Assembly (NCBI RefSeq): GCF_963082655.1
Contig: NC_081555.1
Coordinates: forward strand, 177,242,944-177,306,943
From: Stomoxys calcitrans
Lineage: Eukaryota; Arthropoda; Insecta; Diptera; Muscidae
Length of the DNA: 64,000 bases
Direction of reading: 5' to 3'
This document shows positions 21,601 through 32,851 of this stretch, piece by piece (the first letter of the stretch is position 1; every line of letters begins with the position of its first letter). The position numbers and the translations under genes were made by a program. The notes beneath the pieces were generated by a model. That model saw only the letters and a program-made list of their open reading frames with translations, was not told the origin of the DNA and did no database searches.

Positions 21601-24600
21601 TATGGGACCATACATACGTATTGTTTTCTTATTGGCAGCCACATTCATTTTTGGCAGCATCTGTGTGGTTATTAAGGATTCATCCAATTTAATAAATGTC
21701 TGGTCACCGCTTGCTCCTATCCAGGTAGCCTTTTTGCCAAAACTAGGACCTATACCACTGTAAAAATAAAAACTTTATTATACTTTCCATCCCAAAATTG
21801 ATAAAAATCAGACTTACAATACCACTCCTGGAGTGCAATGCCACAAAATCTTTTGCCTTTGTGATATAAGTTGAGCCACCGTGGCCTTTTCCGGCAGCGA
21901 TTCACTATTAACCAAAGCCTCGCGAAATTGGGCAGCACTACTGGCTTTCTCACCATCACCGCGAGAATTCGAGCCCTTCTGTTGAAAGTCATGGGGTAAA
22001 CGACCTAGCTGGCCTTTTTGGAAGTTGCCGAAGGTATAAACCAGACCCTTATAGGTCAAGAGTACAGTGTGATTGCTACCAGCAGCCACCTGGCAAACAT
22101 TGCCAGGAACATTAACACGCACTGGTCCGCTAACTGGTTGCATGTCACCAGTACCCAATTGCCCGAATTGATTACTGCCAAAGGCGTAAACTTCTCCAGA
22201 GAGTGTTAAGAGGACGGTATGATGGAGGCCACAGGATACTTGAACCACAGGAGATGTGGAAGGCATCTGCAAAAGCTGAGGAGCCAAGGGGGCCACACGA
22301 GGTGGATTTTCTTCGGCATGACTGCTAGTATCATCAATGGACTTCTTATCCTTGCGACGCATAATAAGACTCTTGGAGCGTTGACGGTTGAGTTGTTTAT
22401 TCGAGTCCTTGGTGTCTGAAACTTTATAAGAAGTTGTGAAAAAGTACTCAATTTTTAAAAAGCATTTAAAATACCAACCATTTTCAGCTTCCTGCACCGC
22501 AATACAAGTGGCGCAAAGGCCACATTTGGAACAGCCAGCATCACCATGGCCACAGGCACATATACTACAAAAAAAAAAGCATTTAAGTCCAATTAGCATT
22601 ATTTCTATGTCTTCTCTTTTAAAACTTACGCTCCTCCCACTCTTTCCTCCAGTGGCACATTCAAGGAGGATACGCAGGACACATTGTAACCGGTGCATTC
22701 CCTACAAACCACACACACCCTACACTGGCCCTGAACCACGCTGTGATCGTCGTAGTCACACAAATTGGAAAAATCGAATTTCAATTTCTTTAGACTTTGC
22801 GATTTACCACCTCCATTGGCCGAGCCATCAACGTTTACCGAGGGCGAACTGCTGTTTTCCTTCGATTTGTTGTAGACATGGCCACACTGGCCCTTGTTAT
22901 TCAAGCCAAACGTAAATACTTGACCCTTGGCATTGAGAGCCACACAGTGGGCTTTGCCCAAACTCACTTTCTGAATATGCTGGTCAGAGAAATCGCTGAC
23001 AAAGCCCTGGGAATCGCAGTGCACGGTGTCCTTGCCAAACATGATCAGCTTTCCAGTTTTGGTAACAAAGGCCGATGTTCCATTATTACAGGCAGCTTGC
23101 ACAATAACATGACCCTCAATCTTGGTCATTTTCTTTGGTTTGACCGCCTTGGGTTGACGTCTATTCTTCGAGATGTCGCCATCCTCACCGCGACGAGCTG
23201 TGCCAGCAAAATACACAGTACCATCATCATTCACCAGCAGTGCATGGATACCATCATGGCCCACAGCAATGTGGATAATTCGTGATATCTTCGAGATAAT
23301 CAATTCGGTGAGCTTCATAATAGGTGTTCGACCCACGGATTTCAAACCTAAGGAACTCGATTTGCCATAGTAGTAGACTTTGCCATTGGCACACACCAAA
23401 CCAAACTCCTTGCCGCAAACAATCTCCTGCAGGTCCACATCATTGGGTATCTTGGGCTCAAAGATGTTATAGGATGCTTGAATTTTCAAGATTTGGTTTT
23501 GATTCAATACTTCCTCCTCAAAAGTGGCATACCCCAAGATGCGGAAGCGCTTACGGGACAACTGCAAAGGCAATTCCACCGGCAGGCTATTGTCGCGATC
23601 AGCAGTGCGATTTTGATGGCCTATATTCAAGCGGCGCACCACCAAGGAATCCTAAACCAAACAAAAATCAAATTATGCAGCATGTTTTGTGGAGACAAGA
23701 AGACACTCAACTTACATCTCTATTGGTGCATATGGCATTGAGGGAATCCTCATCGGTGAAAAGGGTGTAGTTGAAACCCTCCCTTATGGGTAGCATATTG
23801 ACAGGATTCATGCTCTTTATGGTCAGCAATTCGGTATTGACCAAATGCAAATGATCGGCATTTCGTTTTGAATTCCTACGATAGTAGAGTTGACCATTGC
23901 TGTAGCCCAACCAACCGGTTTTCTCTTTGGTAAACTCATCATTCTGCATATAAATGTGTCCTTTATAGGACCCATTGTAGCCAGTTCCAATCTTAAGAAG
24001 GGCACCACCCAACAGCAAATATAAATATGTGCCATCCGAAGCCAAAGCTGGTTCCGTAAAGCCTCCAAAGGGAGCCTTGATGTTGAACTGTAAACAAATA
24101 GAGGTTAGTAAATAAGTTGGAACCCATTAAAGCAAAGATTCCTACTGCTATAATCTCATATATGCTTCCATTTACCTCATCCACCAATGAATTAACCGGC
24201 ACACCCTTTGTATAAAACTCCGGACATGTGGGCTTGGCCAAGGCAGCGCTTATCACTGTACGCTGTAACATTCCCAAGACTGCGGGCATTTGAATGCGCT
24301 GAATCGACAAGTGCCTTGGTGACATAATAAGAGCCGCTATAGCTTTCAACATTTTTCCAGTATCTCCTCGGGCAATACACAGGCCCACCAAAGCTGAACA
24401 GGCCACTGCAGACCAATCACCTTCATTGCCGGCCACACCAGCACTACTCTCTGTGGTGGTGCCCGTGCTCATGGTGGCCAAATCCAGCAATAAATCATAC
24501 AAAGGATTTATAAGTTCCTCGGGTTCATGCTTAAATGACTCCGGCTGTTGGCCTTGAATAACATCGAGCAAGGCTTTTAAAGCCTTCGAGCAAAGCATTG

Positions 24601-25196
24601 GTTGAATATGACGTGCCTCTGAAATCAATTCAAAGAGACTGCGTAAACCCGCACCCACAATCAGTGGAACAGAGACAATTTTAGTCTCCTTCTCAATGCA
24701 CTCCTCAGAGTCCGATTCCACATCACTGTTGGCAGAGTCTTGGCGCGAACGTTTGCCACCTCCCACACCACCTGGTGCTGGGGCCACAACTCCAGCCCCA
24801 TTGGCACCTCCAACTTGTTGCAGTGCATTTAGAGTATGGCAAGAACACTCTATAGACTGATTGCTGGCCAAACAGGAGCCACAAAGGAGGCAACATGTTG
24901 AATTGATGTTGGGTAAATGTCTTACATTACCGCTTAGCTCGTAGAATAATAAACGCCTAGTTTCTGCTTCCAGAACGGTGGAACGTATGGCAGAAAATAC
25001 TGCAAATTGGGAGGCATTCGATTGCAGTTCGATGTGTGCCACTGGAAATGCTGGACACAATAGAAGTTGTTCCTTAATTAATGGTGGATCCAAAGGATTA
25101 AGCACACGCAGCTCAGGATTTCCATCCAAAATAGCTATTGGCGATTTCTTATCCTTGTTTTTACGTTTGCCTTGTTTTCGTTCATTTTGAACTTTC
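9643..25196 (-). CDS. hiw: Highwire, PHR-family E3 ubiquitin ligase: N-terminal half with early stop (17 exons, about 2673 aa in window)
   Basis: Exons, 5' to 3': 25196-24176, 24087-23716, 23651-22630, 22564-22479, 22421-21818, 21757-21618, 17849-17138, 17073-16904, 16837-15765, 15705-15250, 14571-14218, 14150-13215, 13159-12552, 12492-12345, 10414-10312, 10244-10109, 9724-9643; all join in phase. Domains in order: a basic, Cys-rich N-terminal stretch; two RCC1-like blocks (GHDGIHALLVNDDGTVYFAG near 23250, SCGLHHTVLL and GSNHTVLLTY near 22100-22240) split by a Cys-rich insert (CRVCVVCRECTG, CGHGDAGCSKCGLC); PHR1 (NFGGGWGYSGHSVEAIRF near 16950, GGRGEY near 16810); PHR2 (near 14570-13980); then GFKCLVVGY and ELSYLGGMC motifs. 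Highwire and its relatives (Pam, MYCBP2, RPM-1) restrain synapse growth by degrading the kinase Wallenda/DLK. The first exon here starts mid-codon, so the N-terminus lies at higher coordinates. The last exon adds about 27 hydrophobic residues and a TAA, before the filamin, DOC and RING domains known in the family. Confidence 0.94.
10582..10852 (+). mobile_element. tRNA-derived SINE, copy 4
   Basis: Well-preserved head GGAGGCCACCGTAGCGCAGA, with B box GGGTTTGAATCC one base off consensus. The body is intact to ATCGGACTGCGCTCATTGA. The usual TTTGCCCCTGTTCC tail is missing. It lies antisense in a hiw intron. Confidence 0.85.
11700..11962 (+). mobile_element. tRNA-derived SINE, copy 5 (5' truncated)
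   Basis: Begins inside the head at GCCTATGACGCTGAACGCC, lacking the A box. B box GGGTTTGAATC is followed by a shortened junction, then CAGCGGTGGTTATCCCCTCC and the rest of the body to TTTGCCCTTGTTTCTTAAT. A small duplication (GGTATGGCAGCC) lies near 11810. Confidence 0.75.
14597..15165 (+). mobile_element. Inverted-repeat element with a different interior (copy 3)
   Basis: Opens with TAAGTTCGGCCGGGCCGAAT and TATATAGCCTCCACCATAGA and closes with CATCCTATGGTGGAGGGTAT. The 500 bp between the ends lacks the 140-160 bp units seen in other copies, so only the ends are shared. It sits in the hiw intron between the two PHR-domain exons at 14571 and 15250. Confidence 0.7.
18190..19015 (-). mobile_element. 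LINE 3' fragment with RNase H domain
   Basis: Minus-strand translation shows CYTDGSKL near 18890, the conserved catalytic Asp region of RNase H, and NVWVPGHNGLRGNERANDLAV near 18540-18600, the C-terminal His motif. A stop follows at 18429, and a 3' UTR ends in AACCTAACCTAACC at 18190. RNase H plus a non-LTR 3' end fits the I/jockey-like group that carries RNase H. Stops between the motifs show it is dead. Confidence 0.75.
19325..20640. repeat. Imperfect tandem repeat of about 110-180 bp units
   Basis: The phrase TTTCATTTGAGCYCCATATTG followed by ATGGTCAGCAAATA recurs roughly eight times, each time with a G-rich patch (GGGGTGTGGTGGCC type) and TCAGATTCGTGYTYTACT. The array ends at about 20390 and is followed by a conserved-looking tail (GTTTCAAGAAAATCGGTTCA, then ACAAACAAACAAACAT). 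Confidence 0.7.
21222..21500 (-). mobile_element. tRNA-derived SINE, copy 6 (old, diverged)
   Basis: On the minus strand GGCCATAGATGCGAAGAGGT, a B box GAGTTCGAATCC and a body recognisable only by order of motifs (AATCGGACTGCACTCCTTAA, CCCCTGTTCCTTAATGGAAT). Many changes mark it as the oldest copy in the window. Confidence 0.7.
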
Positions 25197-25225
25197 CTGT
25201 AAAGACAAAGTTGGAAAAATGTTAG

Positions 25226-25300
25226 ATTAGGTTAGGTTGAAAAGAGGGTGCGTATATTAATCCGCTCCATGCCACTATGGACATACCCCTAAGCCAGTAA
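25226..25300 (-). mobile_element. 3' tip of the RNase H-type LINE
   Basis: GTTAGGTTGAAAAGAGGGTG, TTAATCCGCTCCATGCCAC and CTAAGCCAGTAA match the LINE end at 18190-18290. It is cut off by the inverted-repeat element starting at 25312. Confidence 0.65.
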
Positions 25301-25311
25301 AAAATAAGTAA

Positions 25312-26107
25312 GAGCGTGCTAAGTTCGTCCGGGCCGAATCTTATATACCCTCCACCATGGATCGCAATTGTCGAGTTGTATGCGCGGTATCTCTTTTTCG
25401 GCAAACAAAGAATATTGAATTAGAATATGCTATCGTGTAATATTTCACTTCATTCGGATAAGAATTGCGCCTTGTAGGGACTCAAGAAGCAAAATCGGGG
25501 GATCGGCTTATATGGGAACTGTATCTAGCTATTGATCGATTCAGACCATATTAGACACGTATGTTGAAGGTCATGAGAGAAGCCGTTATACAAAATTTCT
25601 TCCAAATCGTATGAGAATTGCGCCCCCTAGAGGCTCAATAAGTCAAGATCTCAGATCGGTTTATATGGCAGCTATATCAGGTTCTATACCGATCTACGCC
25701 ATACTCAACACAGTTATTGGAAAAGATACCAAAACACTACATGCAAAATTTCAGTCAAATCGGACAAAAATTGGGCCCTCTAGAGGCTAAAGAAGTCAAA
25801 ACCCAAGATCGGTTTATATGGCAGCTATATCAACATATTGACCGATTTGGCCCATTTACAATCCCAATCGACCTACACTTATAAAAAATATTTGTGCAAA
25901 ATTTCAAGCGTCTAGCTTTACTCCTTCGTGCTTTCGACAGACAGCGTGCTTTCGACAGACAGACGGACGGACGGACGGACGGACAAGGCTAAATCGACAT
26001 AAAATGTCATGATGATCAAGAATATATAAACTTTATGGGGTCTTAGACGCATATTTCGAGATGTTACAAACAGAATGACCCCCATCCTATGGTGGAGGGT
26101 ATAAAAA
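25312..26107 (+). mobile_element. Inverted-repeat (MITE-like) element, copy 4
   Basis: Best-bounded copy: opens TGCTAAGTTCGTCCGGGCCG with TTATATACCCTCCACCAT and closes with CATCCTATGGTGGAGGGTAT at about 26102. It contains at least three internal units and a GACGGACGGACGGACGGACG microsatellite near 25970. Confidence 0.78.
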
Positions 26108-26194
26108 ATTAAATTTCCCAAAACGTACCCATAACGGAACATATTGGACGTACTTTGTTTCAATTGGCTATGACAGAACATTTGTTTCACTAGT

Positions 26195-26690
26195 CGAACT
26201 CAGAATAGATTTCCATTCATTCTGACAGCTACGTAGACACTTCTCTCATTTCATCTGCGTGCCGGGCCACAGAGATATCCCAGGGAAGTGTTAAGCGAAC
26301 GAGCTTGCGAGACTAGGAACTACTCAACACATTCCAGGGATACTGGAATCTGTGGATATGCCTCTAGAGACATGTAAGTTTAGTTTTCTGGAACAGCCCC
26401 GAAGGACAACGAATGGTAGATGATCACAAAGAGAGGGCTGTGAGCAATCGAAAACTATATGGCCTAATCTAGAAGAGGTCTACCGCTTTGCTGTCATTGA
26501 CTAGAACAGTCGTCTCAGTCATTGTGTCCGTCATAACTGGTCACTGTCTAATCGAAAAACATGCTGACAGACTGAAGGTTACCAGCAACGGATTTTGCAG
26601 AAGCTATGAGGACATCGAAGAAGAAGAGACCATAGAACACCTTCGGTGTGTGTGTCACTAGCATTCAGAAGGAGCTCCACTTTAGGTTTT
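26195..26690 (+). mobile_element. LINE RNase H and C-terminal fragment
   Basis: Plus-strand translation shows FICVPGHRDIPG and then ANELARLG across a stop, the end of an RNase H domain. About 300 bp on, CRSYEDIEEEETIEHL is the Cys-containing C-terminal motif of jockey-like LINE polyproteins. It has several stops. Confidence 0.7.
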
Positions 26691-26897
26691 CATTTCTTTG
26701 AGAATCTTTCTGATTTAGAAGATGTGAACATTCGCAAGTTTTTCGGCTTTTTAAAGCGATATGTATGGTTCGTGGATTCTGCTAAAAATTTATACAAAAT
26801 AAATTTAGTTGAAGGGCATATTTTTATTCTACATACCAAACTTTTGTCAAACCAGCAAAAACTAAAGCTTCTAGGAACCGAACAAGGGTGATCGAGG

Positions 26898-27566
26898 GAC
26901 CGGTTTACATAAGATCTATATCAGGTTATTGACTGATTTGGACCGTATTTGGCACATTGGTGGAAGTTGTAACAGAACACCACATGCAAAATTTCAGCCA
27001 AATCGGACAAAAATTGGGCCTTGTAAGGGCTCAAGAAGTCAAATCGGAAGATCGGTTTGTATGGAGCTATATCATTTATAGACCGATTTGGTCCGTTCTT
27101 GGCAAAGTCATAACAGAACACTACATGCAAAATTTCAGCAAAATCGGACAAAAATGGCGGCTTGTAGAGGCTCAAGATGTCAAATCGGGAGATCGGTTTA
27201 TATGGGAGCTGAAGCAGGTTATAGACCGAATTTGAACCGTACTAGGCACAGTTGTTGGAAGTCATAACATAACATTTTAGCCAATTCGGACAAAAATTGC
27301 GACTCAAGAAGTCAAATCGTAAGATCGGTTTATATGCGAGCTATATATAAATCTAAAACATTTGCAATACCCAACGACCTACGTCAATATTAAGTATCTG
27401 TGCAAAATTTCAAGCGGGTAGCTATACGAGTTCGACCGCTAGAGTGATTTCGACAGACGGACGGACATGGCTAGATCGACTCCCAACGTCGAGACGAACA
27501 AGAATATGGGATCTAAACGGAATGACTAGATTAGTATACCCCAATCCTATTATGGTGGGTATAAAA
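26898..27566 (+). mobile_element. Inverted-repeat (MITE-like) element, copy 5 (no 5' end)
   Basis: Three internal units with GATCGGTTTRTATGGGAGCT and GCAAAATTTCAGCCAAATCG, then TTTCGACAGACGGACGGACA. The 3' end reads TATTATGGTGGGTATAAAAA. The opening repeat is absent. Confidence 0.7.
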
Positions 27567-27569
27567 ACT

Positions 27570-30500
27570 AAACTATGTTTGTATGTACAAACAACTTCAA
27601 TTAGGGGATCCCTTATTGAAGTTGTTTGGTGAAATAACAACAGTGCCTCAATCGTACGAACCCATACGAAGTTGTTTACAGTGTACGGTGGTTCTTCCTA
27701 TGCCCGAGGGTGTGTCACTGCCCATCTTCAAATTATAAGTATGCACCTCATATTTAAAGTGCCCCGCTTTTGGCGAGATTGTCCCGCTTTTTTTTAACGT
27801 TCCCACTTTTTTCCAATCCCGCCAAATCTTAGTTTTCTTAAAAAATTAACACTTTATCGAAAAATGTCCCACTTTTTTATATAAATACATACAAAGTAAG
27901 ATATAGATTTGGTGTTTTTAATTCATAAAAATTCTAAAAAGTATTTTTGAGGAACCTTTTCCAAAATGTGTTTAAATTTTCTCAAAGAACTAAAAAATAA
28001 AATTTCGCGTTAAAGGGTCGATTTTTAATTAAGTTTTTATTATTACAGGCGACATCGCACAGTGGCGCTGTTTGAGTTTTTTTTTTTTTTTTGTTGCCAA
28101 AATATCTAAATATCTATCATATCTGTTGACCGAATAAGATAATTGAATGATTTAAACGGCATATGAAATATAAGAGTTAAGCCTATAAAATGAATATTTA
28201 ATAAAAAGGGTGCTGCGCGGACTAAATTTTTTTTTTTAATTTAAGGATTTTTTTCTCCTTTTCTAAGGCTTGAATATCTTAAAATTATCAACCAAAACTT
28301 AAATTTTTTTTCAAAAATTTGTTTTTAATTTTCATCATAATTCGTAATTTATTTTTTCGGAAATTTTAAGTTATGAAGATTGCCCTTTAATAGGAAAGGG
28401 CAATCTTTATCAATTTTTTTTTTTTGTTATTCGGAGAATTTTGTAATCTTTCCAATGACATAATCGAATTTGCAATTGGTAAATGAATAGTTCTACAATT
28501 CCTGAAATCTTAAAAAAAAATTTTTTTACTCCAATATCTCATAAAAAGTTATCTATGCGCGTTTTTTTGAGATTTTTAGATCTCTATCTTTTGCGAAAAA
28601 AAATCATGACGATCGGTCTACAAATGCCTATTTGGCACTACTTCAAAATTTGAAATGCTAAAGGTGATCTACATTCACGCCACATGTCAGCCTCCGCATC
28701 TACAAGGGACTCCAAATTTTGCATAATTATTGGAAACCAAGTTTCGTGTAGATATTCTTTTCCGTTCAAAGGTTATAGACTGTGGAACATGTCCTCCAAA
28801 CACTTCTTGAACAAGGTCTTTTCAACATTTTTTTAATAGAATATGACCAAAATTTCGATCATGATCGTTATTGAAAACAGTTGAGATTCAATTAAAAAAA
28901 AGAGTGAAACAATAATTTTTTTAATTAAAAATTACCAAAAATTGCAATTACGATGGTAATTGAAAAAAAGATCCGGATTCAATTTGAAAGAAATGATTGA
29001 TTCAATTAATTTTTTAATTGAAAAAATTTATATATTAAATTAAATATTTAATTGAAAAACATTTGTTGATATTGTTTTCTGTGTAGTCTTCATTAAAATC
29101 CTTCCATCCATGTGACTTCTTGAACTTAAATTTTCGACAAAATCGAGAATAAATTTTGCATATAAATCCATTCTAGTTGATATCCAAGGTAAAAACTTGC
29201 GTCTTTTTTATTTCAGTATTCATTCATTCCAATAGTCAAATTTCCAACAATGTTTACAAAAACAAAAATTAAATCCACGCAGGACAATGCCCTAAAGAAT
29301 GCAGACACATGATTTTGTTTTGTTTATCAACAAACATTTCACCAGGACCTACATCAACACAGCAGGTGTCTATGTGGTGCGGTATGAGCCGACAATGAAT
29401 CAAGGTCGTTGACTTTCGAATATCGAAAATAGAAAATAAACAAACAAAAAAACTACTGAAAAATGTAAACAAACATGCCGGCAATCAGCTGTTTACAAAA
29501 ATCAGCTGATGTCGAAAAGGATTCAAAAACCACCACCACCACTGCACCTCTACCACCCTGCAATCATATGGCATTGCAACCACCAATTTTTCGTATCTAG
29601 TCTATACAGCTTGCGTTGTGTGTGTGTGTGTCGTTTTACCAATTGGGTATACATGACAAATTATCCTTTGAAAGGTTTCATTTAAGCATTTTAATTTTTG
29701 TTTAAAACAATTTACACCAAAAATGTATAGAAAAACTTTTAATTTTCATATTTCACATAAATAAACTTAAATTTTTTGTCACCGAGAGTGCTAATAACGA
29801 CTTGCACATATTGAAAAATCAATACCGAACAATGAGTCAATGCGAAGACTTCTGTATCACAGACTTTAGTATACCGAATTTTTCTTGAAGAAAATTTGTA
29901 TTTTTCACTTTTTTCCATTAATTCTTGTGCACTTTTATTACCTTCTTGTAGTTAAAGTATATAAATCGTAAAAATTTCCACCATATTTTATGGGATTAAG
30001 TAATCCGACCATCTTTAGATCGGCTTATGGTTAACACCCACTTTTTTCTTTATACGTATTCTAATTTTCATTGATTTCAACAATTTTTATTTTATTTAAT
30101 TCCACTAAATGCTATGGATATTATCCATTTTTCGCACAAACTTTATATATGTTTTTATTTATTTAATTATAATTTTTCTATAACGCAAAGCGATCCGCTT
30201 TTATTGACACGAAGTGCTATTCGCAGGATGACAAACGAGAAATGTCCTTTTGCATTGAATCTAACCCCCAAAGAACCGAGAATCAGTGACGACATACAAT
30301 GAATTTATGAATGAATTTGGCACACAAACACACATTTCGTTTAAATGTGCTTGCGTGTGTGTGACTTTCGTTTTCGAAAACCCCTTCAGGGATGTCAATG
30401 CATTTCTGGATAATGCATTTGAAATTTTCCAATATGGGAGAAAACTCATACAACAAGTAAAAGCGTGTTCATTTCGGAAGGCCCAAACTTTGGATACCCA

Positions 30501-30640
30501 CTACCACGGTTATATAGATATATTAATATATTGTTTCGCATAGAAATTTTCACAGATTCTCAGGGTGGTGACAATATGGGGCTCAAATTAAAGGCATTCG
30601 GTTGTAGAGTAAAAAAATAAATTATTACCCAATTCGGGAC
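27570..30640. other. AT-rich intergenic DNA, no gene seen
   Basis: Long A/T runs and short frames only. A perfect 13 bp hairpin lies at 28376-28407. Self-complementary AATTAAAAAATT-type sequence near 28855-29060 resembles that at 20650-20900. GT microsatellite lies near 29618. The missing first exon(s) of hiw could lie here, but no convincing one was found. Confidence 0.55.
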
Positions 30641-30945
30641 CATGTGTGTTGCCGCGTTACCCCAGAGGAACATGTGGGACGATCAAGACTCAAAAGGTCA
30701 TCGAAAGTATAGTACAAATTGAATTCAAGTCTTTATTTTTATTTGTTCCGAATCAGCTCCTATTGCGGGCAGGTACCAGAAATTGGTGCCAAAACGATTC
30801 TCTGGATACCCACCACCTTGCAAGAGTGAATATCATTAGTTCTGCTATGTGCGATTGCGAGGTAACACAATCTTTGGACCATTTGACATTTGAATGCCCA
30901 AATGGCGACGCCAACCACAGACGCACAGTTGCGGGCTAATGGTGC
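30640..30945 (+). mobile_element. LINE C-terminal fragment
   Basis: The frame holds DTHHLARVNIISSAMCDCE followed by QSLDHLTFECPN, the C-terminal Cys-His motif region that follows RNase H or RT in non-LTR elements. It has no other domain. Confidence 0.55.
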
Positions 30946-31050
30946 CAGCAGACTTTAAATTGATACAATACTCTGACTCAGGATGAGTTAAGCCAAGCAA
31001 TCAGCCGTCATACAATATTTTTAATTTTTAGCAGTACATGGCATTCTTTT

Positions 31051-31170
31051 CTCCCATTTGATGACATTTTCAATCGGCAGATTTGACATCTTTAATGATG
31101 TTCATGGGGCCTATCCACTTTATGTTTTCGCAAGAGACCTAACCTTCTATTAGTGAATCCTGACTCAGAC
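31051..31170 (+). repeat. Dispersed repeat, copy A (pair with 51381-51500)
   Basis: TGACATTTTCAATCGGCAGA and GACCTAACCTTCTATTAGTG recur with moderate divergence at 51.4 kb in the same order and orientation. No ends or coding content were seen, and the type is unknown. Confidence 0.55.
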
Positions 31171-31381
31171 TGTACAACCAGAAAATTTTCCTGATATTAC
31201 GCAGATTCTACCACAAGACAAATATCCAGATATAAACCTCAACAATAATCCGAAAATTACACACGAAATCCCCACAAAGGTGTCGTTAGATCTGGTATCT
31301 CTTGCACCTTTTGATTAATCCACGGTGACAGCTGTCTCAGTGTCGAAGAAGAAGAAGAGAGTTTGGCAAAAATAAATAAAA

Positions 31382-32415
31382 ATGGGCAAAAACAAGCATT
31401 CAAGATCCTTAAAAAAATCAAAATCTAAGAAAAATTTGCATCAGGGAGAAGTGGAACGGATACCCATTCCTTCATACTGTGGAAGTAATGCGAAAGTGGA
31501 GGTTGAAAGCTATCTAAAGCATCCGAAAATCAAAATAAAACTACAACAAAAACAATTGCGGCAAGTCCCGGCATGTTATGAGACGGCTACTGATGTCCTA
31601 GCTGCAAATTCTGGAATAGGTAAGGGATCAATTCTCAGCTTTAAAATTTTTATTTGGCTAATTTTTTAGTGGTGCATGAAAGCATGTCGTCCTTGATATG
31701 TGTATATCTATTGCAAAAAGTTGTGAAATTCTGAGAGGCTCCCTTGTATGTATAAGCCGCCAAATACGAATTCATATCTGCAGCTTAGAAAATATATAGG
31801 AAAATGCAAAAGTTGGTGCGGTTGCCGACTAAAAACTCGTATGCGTTTTTAACTGTTGCCACCTAATGTATTTTAAATTGTTTTCATTTTTCGGGCCGGA
31901 CAGTAGGAAGTTGTAGTTCCATCGAGGTTGTTGACTCCACAAACCCTTTTTCGAATAACAATGGATTTGAATTTGCCAACGACTGCGTCTCGGATTCTTT
32001 GTGTGGCACAAAGGCAGAAAAACATAAAAAAGAAATAAACAAAGAAAACATGATGGAAAATCCTCAAACTCCTGGCTACAACCAAAGAAAATTTGATATT
32101 TGCCATGACCTATTGGAAAGTCTAAGTCAGGAGTTCACGTGTCTTAAAAATGCTTTCAATGAAATAATTAAGAATGAACAAATGAAGTTGCTCAAAAACG
32201 AGGAGGAACTAGAACAATTGAATAAATACTCGGCCGAGTTAAAGACGGAAGAAACTGTGCTGAAACGTGGTACCTGGTGCATAAGATGCGAAAGACCCGC
32301 AATATATCTAAACGTCAGAGGGAAGAGATTTTGTTCGGAAGAATGCGAGGGCTTGTATGATTCGCCCAATAATTATATGCCAGATTCTCAACCTCTATAC
32401 AAAAAGTTTGTGTAA
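31382..32415 (+). CDS. Basic coiled-coil protein with C-terminal Cys4 finger, unnamed (two exons, 249 aa)
   Basis: Exons 31382-31619 and 31904-32415 join in phase (GGAATAG with TAGGAAG) to 249 residues. The start ATG has an AAAATGG context and opens a very basic tail (GKNKHSRSLKKSKSKKN), a possible nuclear or RNA-binding signal. Residues about 130-180 (LESLSQEFTCLKNAFNEII and NEEELEQLNKYSAELKTEE) look like a coiled coil. Near the end, CIRCERP and FCSEEC, 19 residues apart, form a CxxC...CxxxC set that could bind zinc, similar in spacing to FCS or TRASH-type fingers. AATAAA lies at 32846-32851. I do not recognise the family and give no function. The full frame and matching splice phase make it a real gene. 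Confidence 0.8.
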
Positions 32416-32845
32416 CATAACAAAATTCCCCGCCTCCTCTATCAAATATTCCATCGTAGCACATAACATCCTTTTAATATTGATTAATTTAAAATTTTCC
32501 TACTTTTAGTTGTATATAGGTAATTAAGTTATCTCTTTGTTTTTTTAATTTAAAACATCTAGTCGGTGTGTATTTGGAAATTTTCTTCTTTAGTTAAAAA
32601 TCTAGCATTTAGTTAGAAAATTTTGCGTTATCGGAAAAATCGTTTAAGTAACTCGATAAGTCATAGTTTTACCAAAATTTAACAGTACTTCTGGTTCTAA
32701 GCCTTGATCTCATTTGTAATACTGGAATATATTAAAAAGTATGTGCGTTGTACAATATATTAAGTTAAAAAGGGGCACGAACTCTTAAATTTAAATTTTT
32801 AATGAATTAACAAAAAAACAACTTTGTGTTAAAATACGTAGTATG

Positions 32846-32851
32846 AATAAA
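32846..32851 (+). terminator. Poly(A) signal of the Cys4-finger gene
   Basis: AATAAA 430 bp after the stop codon, the first canonical signal downstream. Confidence 0.6.

Larger units (their letters stand above)
17850..21617. other. Large hiw intron filled with repeats
   Basis: The 3.77 kb intron interrupts a single codon between an exon ending ANKKTI and one starting MIPTIPLTF. It carries an RNase H-type LINE fragment (18.2-19.0 kb), a tandem repeat (19.3-20.4 kb), an AT-rich inverted stretch (20.65-20.9 kb) and a diverged SINE (21.2-21.5 kb). Confidence 0.85.

Noticed and set aside
22436..23770. Plus-strand frames of 148-162 codons
   Set aside because: Antisense shadows of the RCC1-like exons of hiw.
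29269..29484. First exon of hiw on the minus strand
   Set aside because: The 71-codon frame is Cys/Phe-rich, has no donor in the phase needed to join 25196 and does not look like the basic N-terminus of highwire.
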